The notes: generated from the letters alone by a model not told the origin. Counted from the first letter of the stretch, positions 52,749 to 63,504 are shown. The stretch: DNA of 64,000 bases from Bacillus sp. X1(2014) (GCF_007678255.1 NZ_VEED01000005.1:260650-324649); one strand, 5' to 3'. Program-made: numbers and translations.

Positions 52749-54446
52749 TTGAATACATTTTTTAAACATTTTTGGTCTGTATTTATCGATTTTATTAATG
52801 ATTTTCAAGAAATAAACTATAAGAACATTCCTTTACCGTTATTATCTACACTGCAAACTTATATAGATGATGAGATAAAATCACTAATGAAAGTAGATTC
52901 ATTTGGCGATAAATTAAGGAATAAAATTAAAAAGGAGAATCAAATTCAACCGCACTTTGATGTGTTCTTAAGTACAATTCAAAATAACCATTCAAATTTA
53001 ACGAAAACTGGTAATATTCTAATTCACGATGGAGATCTACTACGTTTTCCACGTGAATATTTATCTACTTTCGATAAGGATAAAACTGATTTCCTGTTTT
53101 CACCAAAAATGAAAAATACAAATTCGTATAGAACGTATATCCAAAATTTGAAAGAATTAGGAACGGTTCATCTTTTAGATAATTATCGTGAGGATGTAAT
53201 AGGGTTAACTAATAAATTTATAAAAAATACGCAGTCTTTATTTTCTCAATATTATGAACATCCCGTTTATAGTAATAAGAGCTTTCAAAATAAATTTATA
53301 GAAGATATTCCGATGATGGTCGATTTATTAGCAGCTTATGACAACTTCTTTAATCAAGTCAATGTAGCGTGTGTTATTGTTGGAAATACAAGTGGTATGT
53401 TTAGTCGAATTCTTACGTTGGTTGCTAATTCCAGAGGCATCCCAAGTATATGTACCCAGCACGGCATTATAGGGAACGAAATGGGTTATATGCCTGCTTT
53501 TGCCTCAAAATATGCTGTATTTGGCCCTTATGAAAAGGAATGGTACCAAAAACAAGGAGTTTCAGAGAATTCTCTAGAAATTACAGGTCATCCTCGATTT
53601 GATCAAATCTTTACAAAGAAACACATGTCTAAGAACGAGTTTATTCAGAATCTACAAATTAGCTCAGAAAAAAAACTTGTTTTTATTGCCACAAATATGA
53701 TCCGTGATATTAATACTTGGTCATCCTTCATTAAACTACTAACAAAAAATCCTTTAATAAACATCATAATTAAACCTCATCCTTCTGAAATAAAACGGTT
53801 AGGAACTGATGAATATAAAAAAATTAGTTCAATGTATGATTCAGTTAAGCTTGTTCCGCCTACAATGGATTTGTATGATATTATTTCTAATGCTGATATC
53901 GTAGTTCAAGAATATTCAACCGTAGGGTTAGAAGCGATGATATTTAATAAGCCAGTGTTTTGTTTACGTAAAGAAGACTATTACGATGGAAATGACCGCT
54001 ATTATTATGATAAATTAGCGAAATTTACACATTATGATCCAATAAAACTTGCAAAAATGATTGGTTATTTTCTAGAGAATAGTAATATGCAAAAAGAATG
54101 GACCTTACTAAAAGATGAATTCCTTTCCAATGCCTATCCACAAAAAATAGCTGGTAAGAAATTTCAAGAATTTTTATTTAATTTGACTGGAATTAAAGTT
54201 TATTCAACAGCTGATGAAATTGTAGACGGAACCCTAGTTAAAGGAAAAAGTGATCAAATTTATTTAATTGTTGGTGGGAAGAAATGTCATATACTCTCGA
54301 AATTCGTATTTAAAAAGCTAGGTTTTGATTCAAAGGATATCAGAGTTTTTTATGATAACACTCTGGATGAAATACAAGATGGTCCCACTATTAATTCAGA
54401 GAATGTTTTAACATTTATTCAATTCATAAACAAGAATGGTAATTAA
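52749..54446 (+). CDS. SpsB-like protein with an extra C-terminal domain, second of a tandem pair
   Basis: The 565-residue protein is a paralogue of its neighbour along the first 470 residues: FFKHFWSVFIDFINDF at the start, CVIVGNTSGMFSR, SICTQHGIIG, ITGHPRFDQIF, IIKPHPSEI and VVQEYSTVGLEAM. About 80 further residues form a separate small domain (LVKGKSDQIYLIVGGKKCHI, IQDGPTI) of a kind seen attached to many surface-associated bacterial proteins. The pair probably arose by duplication. It starts at a TTG 34 bases after its neighbour. The donor and acceptor are unknown. Confidence 0.65.
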   Translation: MNTFFKHFWSVFIDFINDFQEINYKNIPLPLLSTLQTYIDDEIKSLMKVDSFGDKLRNKIKKENQIQPHFDVFLSTIQNNHSNLTKTGNILIHDGDLLRFPREYLSTFDKDKTDFLFSPKMKNTNSYRTYIQNLKELGTVHLLDNYREDVIGLTNKFIKNTQSLFSQYYEHPVYSNKSFQNKFIEDIPMMVDLLAAYDNFFNQVNVACVIVGNTSGMFSRILTLVANSRGIPSICTQHGIIGNEMGYMPAFASKYAVFGPYEKEWYQKQGVSENSLEITGHPRFDQIFTKKHMSKNEFIQNLQISSEKKLVFIATNMIRDINTWSSFIKLLTKNPLINIIIKPHPSEIKRLGTDEYKKISSMYDSVKLVPPTMDLYDIISNADIVVQEYSTVGLEAMIFNKPVFCLRKEDYYDGNDRYYYDKLAKFTHYDPIKLAKMIGYFLENSNMQKEWTLLKDEFLSNAYPQKIAGKKFQEFLFNLTGIKVYSTADEIVDGTLVKGKSDQIYLIVGGKKCHILSKFVFKKLGFDSKDIRVFYDNTLDEIQDGPTINSENVLTFIQFINKNGN

Positions 54447-54487
54447 CGAGTATAAATAATTGTATACATCGAAAAATCTCAGAGAAG

Positions 54488-54541
54488 AAAAGGACGCCCT
54501 CTGTATAACTATTCTAACAGTTATACAGTAGGCGTCCTTTA
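54488..54541. terminator. Bidirectional terminator between the converging sps and pse operons
   Basis: AAAGGACGCC...TATAACT pairs with AGTTATA...GGCGTCCTTT in a long, nearly complete stem, with A and T runs outside. Confidence 0.9.
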
Positions 54542-54542
54542 C

Positions 54543-55592
54543 CTATAAAATAGTCCAATCTGTGGGAGTACCAGCCTTTATGTCTATTGCTGCCTTTTTT
54601 CCTAATAACTGTTCGTAATATTTGGGAGCTAATCCATAACCGGGTCTGATGACGCTTAGATTATCTTTTGTAAAAATGTCTCCGGCTTTTAAGTCTTTCG
54701 TAATATAGATTGATCTCCTAAATTTCATTGAATTCTTTTCTTGTCCAGTTGCTCCATAAGTCACGGTACCAATAGCTTGCCATGCTCGTTCCGTTTCCAC
54801 AACTAACGAATGCATTTCATCCGGCTCCATAGAAAAAGCAGAGTCTACACCACCATCTTCACGGGAAAGTGTAAAATGTTTCTCTATAACAGTTGCTCCT
54901 AGAGTTACACTAGCAATCGAAACGCCAATTCCCATCGTATGATCCGATAATCCAACTTGGCAGTTAAATAATTCCCTCATATGAGGAATCGTTGATATAT
55001 TAGTATTTTCGGGGGTAGCAGGGTAAGTGCTTGTGCACTTTAAAAGAATGATATCTTTACACCCTGCATTTCTTGCTGTACGAACGGTTTCATCTAATTC
55101 GGCTAGCGTGGCCATACCTGTTGATATAATCATAGGCTTCCCTGTGGAAGCAACCTTTTTTATGAGCGGGATATGATTATTTTCGAAAGAAGCTATTTTA
55201 TAAAGAGGGATATTTAAGTCTTCGAGAAAGTCCACGGCCGTTTCATCAAAAGGGGTACTAAAGGGAATAAGTCCTAATTCCAAGCATCTATCAAAAATAG
55301 GCTGATGCCACTCCCACGGAGTATAGGCTTGTTGATATAGTTGATAGAGATTATTTCCAGACCATAAACTATCTTTATCATCGATCATAAAATCTTTCTT
55401 TGCCAAATTTAACGTCATGGTATCCGCCTTATAGGTTTGAATTTTTAATGCGTGAGCCCCTGCTTTTGCAACCGCTTCAACGATTTCCAAAGCACGTTCC
55501 AGTGAATGATTATGGTTACCTGACATTTCCGCAATAATAAATGGAGGATGATTGGGTCCAATCATTCGATCTCCAAGTTTTATCTCCTTCAT
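54543..55592 (-). CDS. pseI: Pseudaminic acid synthase
   Basis: The 349-residue NeuB-family enzyme has FIIAEMSGNHNHSLERA near 18-34, KIQTYKADTM near 47-56, ISTGMATLAELDE near 148-160 and LSDHTMG near 206-212, with a C-terminal SAF (antifreeze-like) domain near 285-349. NeuB-family enzymes condense an N-acetylated sugar with phosphoenolpyruvate; the other Pse proteins alongside point to pseudaminic acid. It corresponds to SpsE by position. It is the last gene of the minus-strand operon. Confidence 0.92.
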   Translation of the reverse strand: MKEIKLGDRMIGPNHPPFIIAEMSGNHNHSLERALEIVEAVAKAGAHALKIQTYKADTMTLNLAKKDFMIDDKDSLWSGNNLYQLYQQAYTPWEWHQPIFDRCLELGLIPFSTPFDETAVDFLEDLNIPLYKIASFENNHIPLIKKVASTGKPMIISTGMATLAELDETVRTARNAGCKDIILLKCTSTYPATPENTNISTIPHMRELFNCQVGLSDHTMGIGVSIASVTLGATVIEKHFTLSREDGGVDSAFSMEPDEMHSLVVETERAWQAIGTVTYGATGQEKNSMKFRRSIYITKDLKAGDIFTKDNLSVIRPGYGLAPKYYEQLLGKKAAIDIKAGTPTDWTIL

Positions 55593-55596
55593 CTAA

Positions 55597-56139
55597 TCAC
55601 TCCTCTGCAGGAAAATGGAAGTTTAACTGCTGTTTTTGTAGTTGCCAATCCGTTTCAAATAAAGCCAATCGGATCACATCAATAAACTGGCCATTTCTGC
55701 AAATTTCCTTTTTAAAAAATCCTTCTTGGATAAATCCTAATTTCTGATGAAAACGTTCACTTCGTTTATTAAAGGATAAAACTTCACCAATGACTTTTCT
55801 GATCTTTAAATGATAAAAGGCGTATTCGAGCGCAAAACAGCCCATGATGGTACCGGCACCCTTTGGAGCGTTCTTTTCACCAATATAAAAACCCCAGGAA
55901 CAGGTTTGATTTTGCTGGTTAATATTATGAAATGAGATGAGTCCTAATGGCATATTTTGATAAATAAAGAGTCGATATAAATCAGCATGATTTTGCAAAA
56001 CATTCGCAAACCATTTGCAATGCTGTTCATAAGGAATCAACTGATCATTATACATATTTATCCGAATGGACTCTCTATTTCTCCATTGAAAGAGGATATC
56101 TTTATCCTTTTCTGTTAATTCTCTTATATAATAGTCCAT
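55597..56139 (-). CDS. pseH: N-acetyltransferase of the pseudaminic acid pathway (GNAT)
   Basis: This 180-residue GNAT-fold protein has FQWRNRESIRINMYND near 17-32, WGFYIGEKNAPKGAGTIMG near 83-101 (acetyl-CoA site), and RKVIGEVLSFNKRSERFHQK near 113-133. It would acetylate the 4-amino group made by PseC using acetyl-CoA. It lies four bases from pseI and corresponds to SpsD by position. Confidence 0.88.
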   Translation of the reverse strand: MDYYIRELTEKDKDILFQWRNRESIRINMYNDQLIPYEQHCKWFANVLQNHADLYRLFIYQNMPLGLISFHNINQQNQTCSWGFYIGEKNAPKGAGTIMGCFALEYAFYHLKIRKVIGEVLSFNKRSERFHQKLGFIQEGFFKKEICRNGQFIDVIRLALFETDWQLQKQQLNFHFPAEE

Positions 56140-56149
56140 ATGATTCTAC

Positions 56150-57208
56150 CTACTCCAGTATTTGTTTTATCATTGTTTGTTGGTTAAATTTTGCATCTTT
56201 GAATAAAAGATTCGCTAATCTTGCCATTTCCAATCGTTCGCCTTCATTTTCAATCAATTCTTTCAATTGAAGGGTTAGAAATGATTGCGTAACAGTTTCC
56301 TTTTTTCCGAGGTATTTAATCACTTTTTCCTTGGCAAGACCTTCGCAAATCTTTTCCTGATTGGCAGCAATACTGATGACAATACTAGGAAGTCCTAGAT
56401 ACAATCGTTCCCAAGTGGTTGTGCCGCCTGCCCCAATAGACAAATCAGCATGGGACATTAGTTCAGCCATGTTATTTACCTGACAATGAAAATGGAGATG
56501 ATCATGCAAATGACAAAGGGAGGCAAGTTCTTTTTTATAAGGGTTTGACTGCCCAACGACTACGTCTACTTCAATGTCCTGGCGGCCTAATTCCAAAAAA
56601 GCTGCAAGTGCTTTTCCTGTTTCATTTGTTTGATCAATTCCGCCAAAAAACAGGAAAATTCGCTGCACTTTTCCACTTCGAATTCTCTTTGCTTGTTTAT
56701 AGAACTCGCTTCTTATCAGAACGTAGCTTGGTCCGAGAAATGTTTGACAATGGGGAGGGACTAATGGAAGATACCTATATTGATAATGTTCAAGATAGTT
56801 TTGATCTAATAAATAGTCACAATCGTGCTTCCGATCAGCCAAATCATCAATAACCATGATTTTGTTTACATTTCCTCTTAAACGTAATTCCCAATCTATG
56901 TTTAGGGAATAGTGATCGATGATTAACAAATCAATGACTTTACCCTTCAATAGCTCTTTTGTTTGCGCAGCATCAACACTAATGGGAACACCTAACCAGT
57001 GATAGTGCAAAGGGGCTTTCAGGGCAGGGAGTTTTAAAACGTTATAGCCAATTTGTTCAATTAATCCACATAAATGTCCAGGATGTTCACGACAAATAAA
57101 GCTGACAACTGCACCTTGTTCATGAAGTTTATCAGCAAGGGTTAAACATCTCATCACATGGCCTGTTCCGATTTCGAATGAGGAGTCTACACGTATATAT
57201 ACATTCAT
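56150..57208 (-). CDS. pseG: UDP-sugar hydrolase of the pseudaminic acid pathway
   Basis: The 352-residue GT-B-like hydrolase has RVDSSFEIGTGHVMRCLTLA near 6-25 (catalytic His in GTGHVMR), YLLDQNY, FLFFGGIDQTNETGKA near 186-201 and SIGAGGTTTWERLYLGLP near 254-271. PseG removes UDP from the acetylated sugar before condensation. It corresponds to SpsG by position. It overlaps pseF by four bases. Confidence 0.9.
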   Translation of the reverse strand: MNVYIRVDSSFEIGTGHVMRCLTLADKLHEQGAVVSFICREHPGHLCGLIEQIGYNVLKLPALKAPLHYHWLGVPISVDAAQTKELLKGKVIDLLIIDHYSLNIDWELRLRGNVNKIMVIDDLADRKHDCDYLLDQNYLEHYQYRYLPLVPPHCQTFLGPSYVLIRSEFYKQAKRIRSGKVQRIFLFFGGIDQTNETGKALAAFLELGRQDIEVDVVVGQSNPYKKELASLCHLHDHLHFHCQVNNMAELMSHADLSIGAGGTTTWERLYLGLPSIVISIAANQEKICEGLAKEKVIKYLGKKETVTQSFLTLQLKELIENEGERLEMARLANLLFKDAKFNQQTMIKQILE

Positions 57209-57951
57209 AATTCGTCCTCTAATTTTTTTTGTTCAATATGAGAATTTAATAAAGTCCAATCCTGATGTTGTTGTAATAAAACAATAATATCTTCCATGGT
57301 AAAATATTCCCTTTTCTTTTCATAAAGCTCTTCCAGCACTCGTGATATTAACTCTAAGTCCTCTTCTGTATCCACCGTTAAGCGATAAGAGCTTAAATCG
57401 ACCGGGTGTTTAACAACTCCTATGTTAAACTTGTCAGGGTGAAGACGTATATATGGTGTGACATGCTCACGATATGCTGGACTTGTGGCTTCCTGATAGG
57501 CTTGCTTTAAGGCATTCATTGAGAATACTTCAGTATCCAAACCAAGAGGGTAGGTTCTGTCAATCGAGTTTGAAACATAATCATATTTACTTGGATTGGA
57601 TAAAAGTTCTGCAATGATTTTATCAATAATAGTAGGATCTATTAATGGATCGTCCGACGTAAGGCGGACCACCACGTCAGCTTTATATAAATTTGCTGCT
57701 TCAAAATACCTCGCTAGCACATCCATTTCCGAGCCTCTGAAACAGTCCACTGACAGCCTCTTGCATAGGTCAATAATAGGCTGTTCCGTTTCCTTTGTCG
57801 TTGTTGCAACCACTACTCGAGTAATTAACTTTGATTTTCTAACTCTCTCAATTTGGAATTCAAGCAATGGTTTACCTAGAACTTCTTTCATGACTTTTCC
57901 CGGTAATCTTGTTGAACCCATTCTTGCTTGCATAATTGCTACAATGTTCAA
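57205..57951 (-). CDS. pseF: Pseudaminic acid cytidylyltransferase (CMP transferase)
   Basis: The 248-residue protein has the cytidylyltransferase N-terminus (AIMQARMGSTRLPGKVMK near 5-22) and RLTSDDPLIDP near 99-109 with the metal-binding aspartates. It activates the nine-carbon sugar to its CMP form, as needed for glycosyl transfer. It corresponds to SpsF by position. It starts at a TTG with AGGAGG 7 bases upstream. Confidence 0.88.
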   Translation of the reverse strand: MNIVAIMQARMGSTRLPGKVMKEVLGKPLLEFQIERVRKSKLITRVVVATTTKETEQPIIDLCKRLSVDCFRGSEMDVLARYFEAANLYKADVVVRLTSDDPLIDPTIIDKIIAELLSNPSKYDYVSNSIDRTYPLGLDTEVFSMNALKQAYQEATSPAYREHVTPYIRLHPDKFNIGVVKHPVDLSSYRLTVDTEEDLELISRVLEELYEKKREYFTMEDIIVLLQQHQDWTLLNSHIEQKKLEDEL

Positions 57952-57999
57952 TCATCTACCTCCTAATGAAGGACTTTATATTTCCGGAGTTCTGGTGAT

Positions 58000-58791
58000 C
58001 TACCAAGCCGTCCAGCCGCCGTCGATCGAAATATTTTGCCCGGTGATATAACTTGAAGCATCTGAAGCTAACAAGACAATAACACCTTTTAGGTCGTTCG
58101 GCTGCCCGATTCTCTTTAAGGGATTTTTTTCACTTAATCGATCAATAAATTCTTTATCTTTCTGTACTTCTAAATTTGGAAATGGACCTGGGGAAATACA
58201 GTTTGCTCTTATCCCCTTATTCCCATAATGGCAGGCAAGATACCGTGTATATTGGATGATAGCTGCCTTTCCTGCACCATAATGGGGGGGATTACTAAAG
58301 GGATTACCAGTATACAAATCGGGATTAGGTGATACAACGCCATACATCGAAGCCACATTAAGGATGACTCCGCCTTTTTGAGAAACCATATAAGGCAACA
58401 CAGATCTAGTACATTTATATACATTATTAATGGTTCCTTCCATCCCACTATACCAATCCTCATCCTTCATTGTCTCTAATGTCCCACCGGAACCAAAATA
58501 AGCATTATTAACAAGGATATCAATTGTTTTTCCTGATTTATGAATCTCCGCAAAACATTCAGCAATGGAGTCAGAATCACTTACATCCATATATAGACCT
58601 TGGCAGTTCAGTTGAAAGCGCTGGTTTAATAAATCAGCCAATCGTTGACACTTCTTTTGATTTTTACTGACAATAAAAAGATTTGCCCCGGCCTCCGCTA
58701 ATCCTTCTGAAATCGCTGCTCCTAAATGGCCTGCACCACCAGTAATCAGAGCATTTTTACCTCTAAGACTAAACAAATCATTTATTGACAC
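58000..58791 (-). CDS. SDR oxidoreductase within the pse operon
   Basis: This 263-residue classical SDR has TGGAGHLGAA near 17-26 (NAD(P) site), NNAYFG near 92-97 and NVASMYGV...HYGAGKAA near 144-175 with the catalytic Tyr/Lys, and it ends SYITGQNISIDGGWTAW. Similar SDRs occur in flagellin glycosylation loci. Its substrate is unknown and it is not one of the six core pseudaminic acid enzymes, so it may tailor the sugar. It starts at a GTG; GGAGG lies about 11 bases upstream. Confidence 0.8.
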   Translation of the reverse strand: MSINDLFSLRGKNALITGGAGHLGAAISEGLAEAGANLFIVSKNQKKCQRLADLLNQRFQLNCQGLYMDVSDSDSIAECFAEIHKSGKTIDILVNNAYFGSGGTLETMKDEDWYSGMEGTINNVYKCTRSVLPYMVSQKGGVILNVASMYGVVSPNPDLYTGNPFSNPPHYGAGKAAIIQYTRYLACHYGNKGIRANCISPGPFPNLEVQKDKEFIDRLSEKNPLKRIGQPNDLKGVIVLLASDASSYITGQNISIDGGWTAW

Positions 58792-58806
58792 TCGACCTTA
58801 GCCTCC

Positions 58807-59742
58807 CTATTTCCATAGCGTTGGATTGCTCACTCTTTCAGGAACGTCTCTGAATAGTTCCGTTAATTGATGTACAACCGAAGTTGGCAATTTTGGTAAT
58901 GTCATCATATTAATATTATTCTTTAATTGGCTTAATGTTTCACAACCAATCACGATGCTATGAATCTGAGGTAAATCTCTAACAAAACAAAACGCAAGTA
59001 CAGAAGGGTCCATTTCGTTTTCTGAGGCAATTTCATGAAATGGATCGAGCCACTTTTTTGCGAATTTTAACTGGTCAGGTAATTCATCGGTTTTCATTAA
59101 CAGTAAACCTTGTAAATATACACTTCGTACATAAATTTTTATATGGTGCTTTGACAACTTTTCCAGTAATCCAGTGTGGATTAACTGTTGATTAAAAACG
59201 TTAATAGGGACTTGAATCATATCAAAACAGTCTGATTCAATTACTTGTCTTACCGCTTCCGGTGTATAAACAGAGGCGCCGATATTTTTAATTAGCCCTT
59301 GTTTTTTTAACGTTACCAAGCATTCAATCAACTTACCCTGATGTGATGTCAGATTCCGTTCATGATGAAGAGAATAGCCGTCAATCGATTGAATCGCCAA
59401 TTTATTTAACGATGCTCTAAGATTCCGTTCCACCTCTTGAAGTAATTCACGGTATGAAGTGGTGTCAGCCATTTTTACCTCTGGCAGTTTTGAAAAGATT
59501 TTGGGTAAGCTTTGTGAATGCTTTTTTTGTTCCTGTAAAAAGCGCCCAATTAAGGGTTCGCTTTCACCATAATATGGAGCGGTGTCGAATTCAGTGACGT
59601 TTTTTAAAAGAGCGTAGTTTAAGATTTCAATAGCATCCTGCACATTGGGCATACCTATTTTATTTGCAATACCATATTTTAGTCCTAACTGGACTGTACC
59701 CAAGGTCAATTTAGGGTAGTTTTTTTGATTTACCTGATCCAT
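58807..59742 (-). CDS. Aldo/keto reductase within the pse operon
   Basis: The 311-residue AKR-fold protein has LGTVQLGLKYGIANK near 13-27, FDTAPYYGESEPLIG near 52-66 (catalytic Tyr), YSLHHERNL, and IGCETLSQLKNNI near 269-281. It reduces a carbonyl group with NADPH. It is uncommon in core pseudaminic acid operons and its substrate is unknown. ATG 59742 is preferred to 59763 because AAGGGA then lies 9 bases upstream. Confidence 0.82.
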   Translation of the reverse strand: MDQVNQKNYPKLTLGTVQLGLKYGIANKIGMPNVQDAIEILNYALLKNVTEFDTAPYYGESEPLIGRFLQEQKKHSQSLPKIFSKLPEVKMADTTSYRELLQEVERNLRASLNKLAIQSIDGYSLHHERNLTSHQGKLIECLVTLKKQGLIKNIGASVYTPEAVRQVIESDCFDMIQVPINVFNQQLIHTGLLEKLSKHHIKIYVRSVYLQGLLLMKTDELPDQLKFAKKWLDPFHEIASENEMDPSVLAFCFVRDLPQIHSIVIGCETLSQLKNNINMMTLPKLPTSVVHQLTELFRDVPERVSNPTLWK

Positions 59743-59830
59743 TTTTAGTAATCCCTTCTTCATCAGGGTCCGCGGGAAAGTGCTTCAACTGCGGAGTAAT
59801 TTTTTTCTGTAGTATCGGGAAATTGTTTAG

Positions 59831-61003
59831 TTATATAGAATAGTAGGATACAATCTTTTTGACAGCTTGAATGACATCGGATACATCTAATTCGCTCATC
59901 TTGGGGAATAAGGGGAGAGTGATTATTTCTTCATAAAGTTTTTCGGCTTGTGGGCATAATCCTTTTTGGAATTCTAGTTGTTGATAATAAGGAAGAAGGT
60001 AGATAGGAATATAATGAACATTTACACCGATGTTCATGGATAATAAATGTTCAACTATCTCTTTTCTCTTCGCTTTTAATAAATCTTGGTTTAAGCGAAT
60101 AATGTAAAGATGCCAGCTTGATTCTGCTTCGGAATGCTGGTAAGGAATCGTTATTTGCGGAATCGTTGCAAAAGCAGCATTATACATTGCTGCATACTTT
60201 TTTCTTAATTCAATAAATTTATCAATCTTTTTCAACTGGCTGGTTCCTAGTGCAGCTTGAATGTCTGTCAATCGATAATTAAATCCAAGGAACTGCATCT
60301 CATAATACCAGGGACCATGATTTTCAAGCATCTTATTTTGGTCTCTAGTAATTCCATGAGATCGAAATTGCAGCATTTTTTCATAATACTCTTTATTGTT
60401 TGTTGTGATCATTCCGCCCTCACCGGAAGTTATATGTTTTACGGGATGAAAACTAAACATGGTCATATCGCTTATCGATCCAACTTTTTTTCCTTTATAT
60501 TTGGCCCCAAGGGCATGTGCAGCATCTTCAATCACTACTAGACCATACTTTTTTGCAATTGCATAAATTTCCTCTAAATCGACAGGTTGTCCTGTAAAAT
60601 CGACAGGGATAATCGCTTTTGTTTTATTGGTAATATGTTTCTCTATTTCTTTTGGATTGATATTGTAAGTTTTAGGATCTATATCTACAAAGATAGGTTT
60701 TCCTCCTAGATATAAAACACAGTTAGCGCTGGCAGCGAAGGTTAAAGGGGTTGTAATGACTTCGTCTCCTATGGTAATCCCAGCAGCAAAGCATGCGCCA
60801 TGCAATGCTGCTGTCCCATTGGAAAAACTTACTGCGTATTTGGCTCCCACATAGTTTGCGATTTCCTGTTCAAACTTAGAAACTGCCGGTCCTGTCGTAA
60901 GGTAATCACTTTTTAATACATTGACGACGGCCTCGATGTCATCGTCATCAATCCATTGTTGGCCGTAAGGTAGATAGGTATTTCTCATTGGTTTATGGTC
61001 CAT
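59831..61003 (-). CDS. pseC: UDP-4-amino-4,6-dideoxy sugar transaminase
   Basis: This 390-residue DegT/DnrJ/EryC1-family PLP enzyme has FSNGTAALHGA near 60-70, VVIEDAAHALGAKYKGKKVG near 156-175 and the PLP lysine in FSFHPVKHITSGEGGM near 184-199. It uses glutamate to aminate the keto sugar made by PseB. It corresponds to SpsC by position. The ribosome site GGAAGGAG is clear. Confidence 0.92.
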   Translation of the reverse strand: MDHKPMRNTYLPYGQQWIDDDDIEAVVNVLKSDYLTTGPAVSKFEQEIANYVGAKYAVSFSNGTAALHGACFAAGITIGDEVITTPLTFAASANCVLYLGGKPIFVDIDPKTYNINPKEIEKHITNKTKAIIPVDFTGQPVDLEEIYAIAKKYGLVVIEDAAHALGAKYKGKKVGSISDMTMFSFHPVKHITSGEGGMITTNNKEYYEKMLQFRSHGITRDQNKMLENHGPWYYEMQFLGFNYRLTDIQAALGTSQLKKIDKFIELRKKYAAMYNAAFATIPQITIPYQHSEAESSWHLYIIRLNQDLLKAKRKEIVEHLLSMNIGVNVHYIPIYLLPYYQQLEFQKGLCPQAEKLYEEIITLPLFPKMSELDVSDVIQAVKKIVSYYSI

Positions 61004-61024
61004 TTCAAGCTCCTTCCTTTGTAT

Positions 61025-62077
<1,053 letters not shown>

Positions 62078-62078
62078 T

Positions 62079-62106
62079 TATTTTTATGTTCTAAGATTTA
62101 TAGATG
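62079..62106 (-). promoter_or_regulatory. Possible sigma-K-like promoter of the pse operon
   Basis: On the minus strand AACA, 16 bases, then CATAAAAATA. The CATA is good, but the final TA is shifted, so this is weak. Confidence 0.3.
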
Positions 62107-62153
62107 TTCATTATATTAGACTGAGTTTGGTTGTTTTTATGAAACAGTCCTAG

Positions 62154-63128
62154 TTATTTTTCGTTTCCGTTTATTTGTTTAAGTAATAATTCAATACGAT
62201 GAGTAAAAGTATGATCTGTCAAAATTCTCTCTCTTGCATTTTGACTATAGAAATTTCTGGAGTTTTCATCCATTACAAACTGATTGATTAAATGAACACA
62301 TTCATCAAAATTATTGTAGGGGACAATTTCTCTAGAGGTATCAAAATGCAGGGTTAAATCTAATTTATTTTCTATTAATTGAAATCCTCCACAAGCTGCA
62401 ATATCAAAAGTACGATTATTAATGCTCTTACTTTCAATTCCAAGTGTATTTTGATTCTTATGAAAATTATAAGATCGGTGAGGGTTTAAGATGATTTTGG
62501 AGAGAGAAAAGATTTGTCTTACAAACTCTGGTTTAATCCATTTATTGATAATTTTCAGTTGATGATTATTTTTATAATTAATAAATTTTGACCAGTTTGG
62601 CCCCACTAATAGCAAAGAATAGGATGTTTGGTCTAAGATATGTTTGATTAATTCTATTCTGTTTGTATAAGGATAACCAATGAGACATAAATCATAAAGA
62701 TAATGATTCGGAATATTGGCTGGATAGTAAAGAGTGGGATCAGTTCCTAGGGGAAGATGGTAAATTTTTTTATTAGGGAACCTTATGTTATAAAATTCAC
62801 ATGCACCTATATCAATAGTAAATATATAATCATATTGCTCTATTAAATTAACAGATTGGTCAATATAATAGGGGTCTTCTGTAAGCCAAACACCAAGAGT
62901 TGTCCCCCTTTGTTTTAGAATCTGTATTAACTTGTAATCTACTTTGTATCCAACAAAGGCAAATACAAAATCCGGATCTAAGCTTTCAATCAGCTCAACA
63001 GTTTCCTCCGTATACATTGGGGTGATTTTGGCTATAGAATGGTTCATTGTTTTAAATGCTTTTTCTATTGTATCTTCAAAAATGGGATAAATCCCTAAAA
63101 AACCAGATGAAATAAATAGTATGTTCAT
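62154..63128 (-). CDS. cgeB: CgeB-like glycosyltransferase of the spore surface
   Basis: The 324-residue CgeB/DUF3880-type GT-B protein has ILFISSGFLGIYPIFEDTIE near 3-22, GVWLTEDPYY near 78-87, LIGYPYTNR near 149-157 and FDIAACGGFQLIE near 243-255. In B. subtilis CgeB belongs to a sigma-K-dependent operon that shapes the spore's outermost layer. Here it lies downstream of a small gene with a sigma-K-like promoter and beside the pse operon, so it may transfer pseudaminic acid or rhamnose to a crust protein. The ribosome site is TTTAGGAAC. Confidence 0.75.
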   Translation of the reverse strand: MNILFISSGFLGIYPIFEDTIEKAFKTMNHSIAKITPMYTEETVELIESLDPDFVFAFVGYKVDYKLIQILKQRGTTLGVWLTEDPYYIDQSVNLIEQYDYIFTIDIGACEFYNIRFPNKKIYHLPLGTDPTLYYPANIPNHYLYDLCLIGYPYTNRIELIKHILDQTSYSLLLVGPNWSKFINYKNNHQLKIINKWIKPEFVRQIFSLSKIILNPHRSYNFHKNQNTLGIESKSINNRTFDIAACGGFQLIENKLDLTLHFDTSREIVPYNNFDECVHLINQFVMDENSRNFYSQNARERILTDHTFTHRIELLLKQINGNEK

Positions 63129-63219
63129 AGTTCCTAAACCCCTATTAAAAAAATGATCAGAAGTGGAAAATTATATACATTTTATATAGATAGAAGGTAT
63201 ATGATTTTTTCTAGAATAT

Positions 63220-63504
63220 TTAATCTGATGATGATTCTTCTAGTTCTTCTGACAGTATTACTGAAAAGCTTTCGATATCTCTGCAGCGAACAAATGTTAA
63301 TTGTTCTTCTGAGAAGGGTGAAAGAATAAATGTCTCAACAATTTCCACAATGCCACTTGCTGTAACTTTTCTGAGTTCACCCTGAAAAGTATCACCAGAC
63401 TCTGTTCTAATTGTTACTTCTCTGCCTATGAAATTTCTAAGCTCATAGCACAGTTCATCTTCGTGAAATCCTTTTTGTACTTTTGGTCTACCAGGTCCAG
63501 GCAA
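63220..63504 (-). CDS. Small Sm-like protein, probable spore-surface component
   Basis: The 94-residue protein starts at a TTG. A PGPGRPKVQKGF N-terminus is followed by an Sm-like beta pattern (FIGREVTIRTESGDTFQGEL near 25-44, then VTASGIVEIVE), and it ends with an acidic ELEESSSD tail. I do not recognise a named family; position upstream of a CgeB-like gene recalls the cge operon. The ATG at 63531 would lie upstream of the likely transcription start, while TTG 63504 has AAAGGAG 8 bases away, so the latter is chosen. Confidence 0.65.
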   Translation of the reverse strand: MPGPGRPKVQKGFHEDELCYELRNFIGREVTIRTESGDTFQGELRKVTASGIVEIVETFILSPFSEEQLTFVRCRDIESFSVILSEELEESSSD

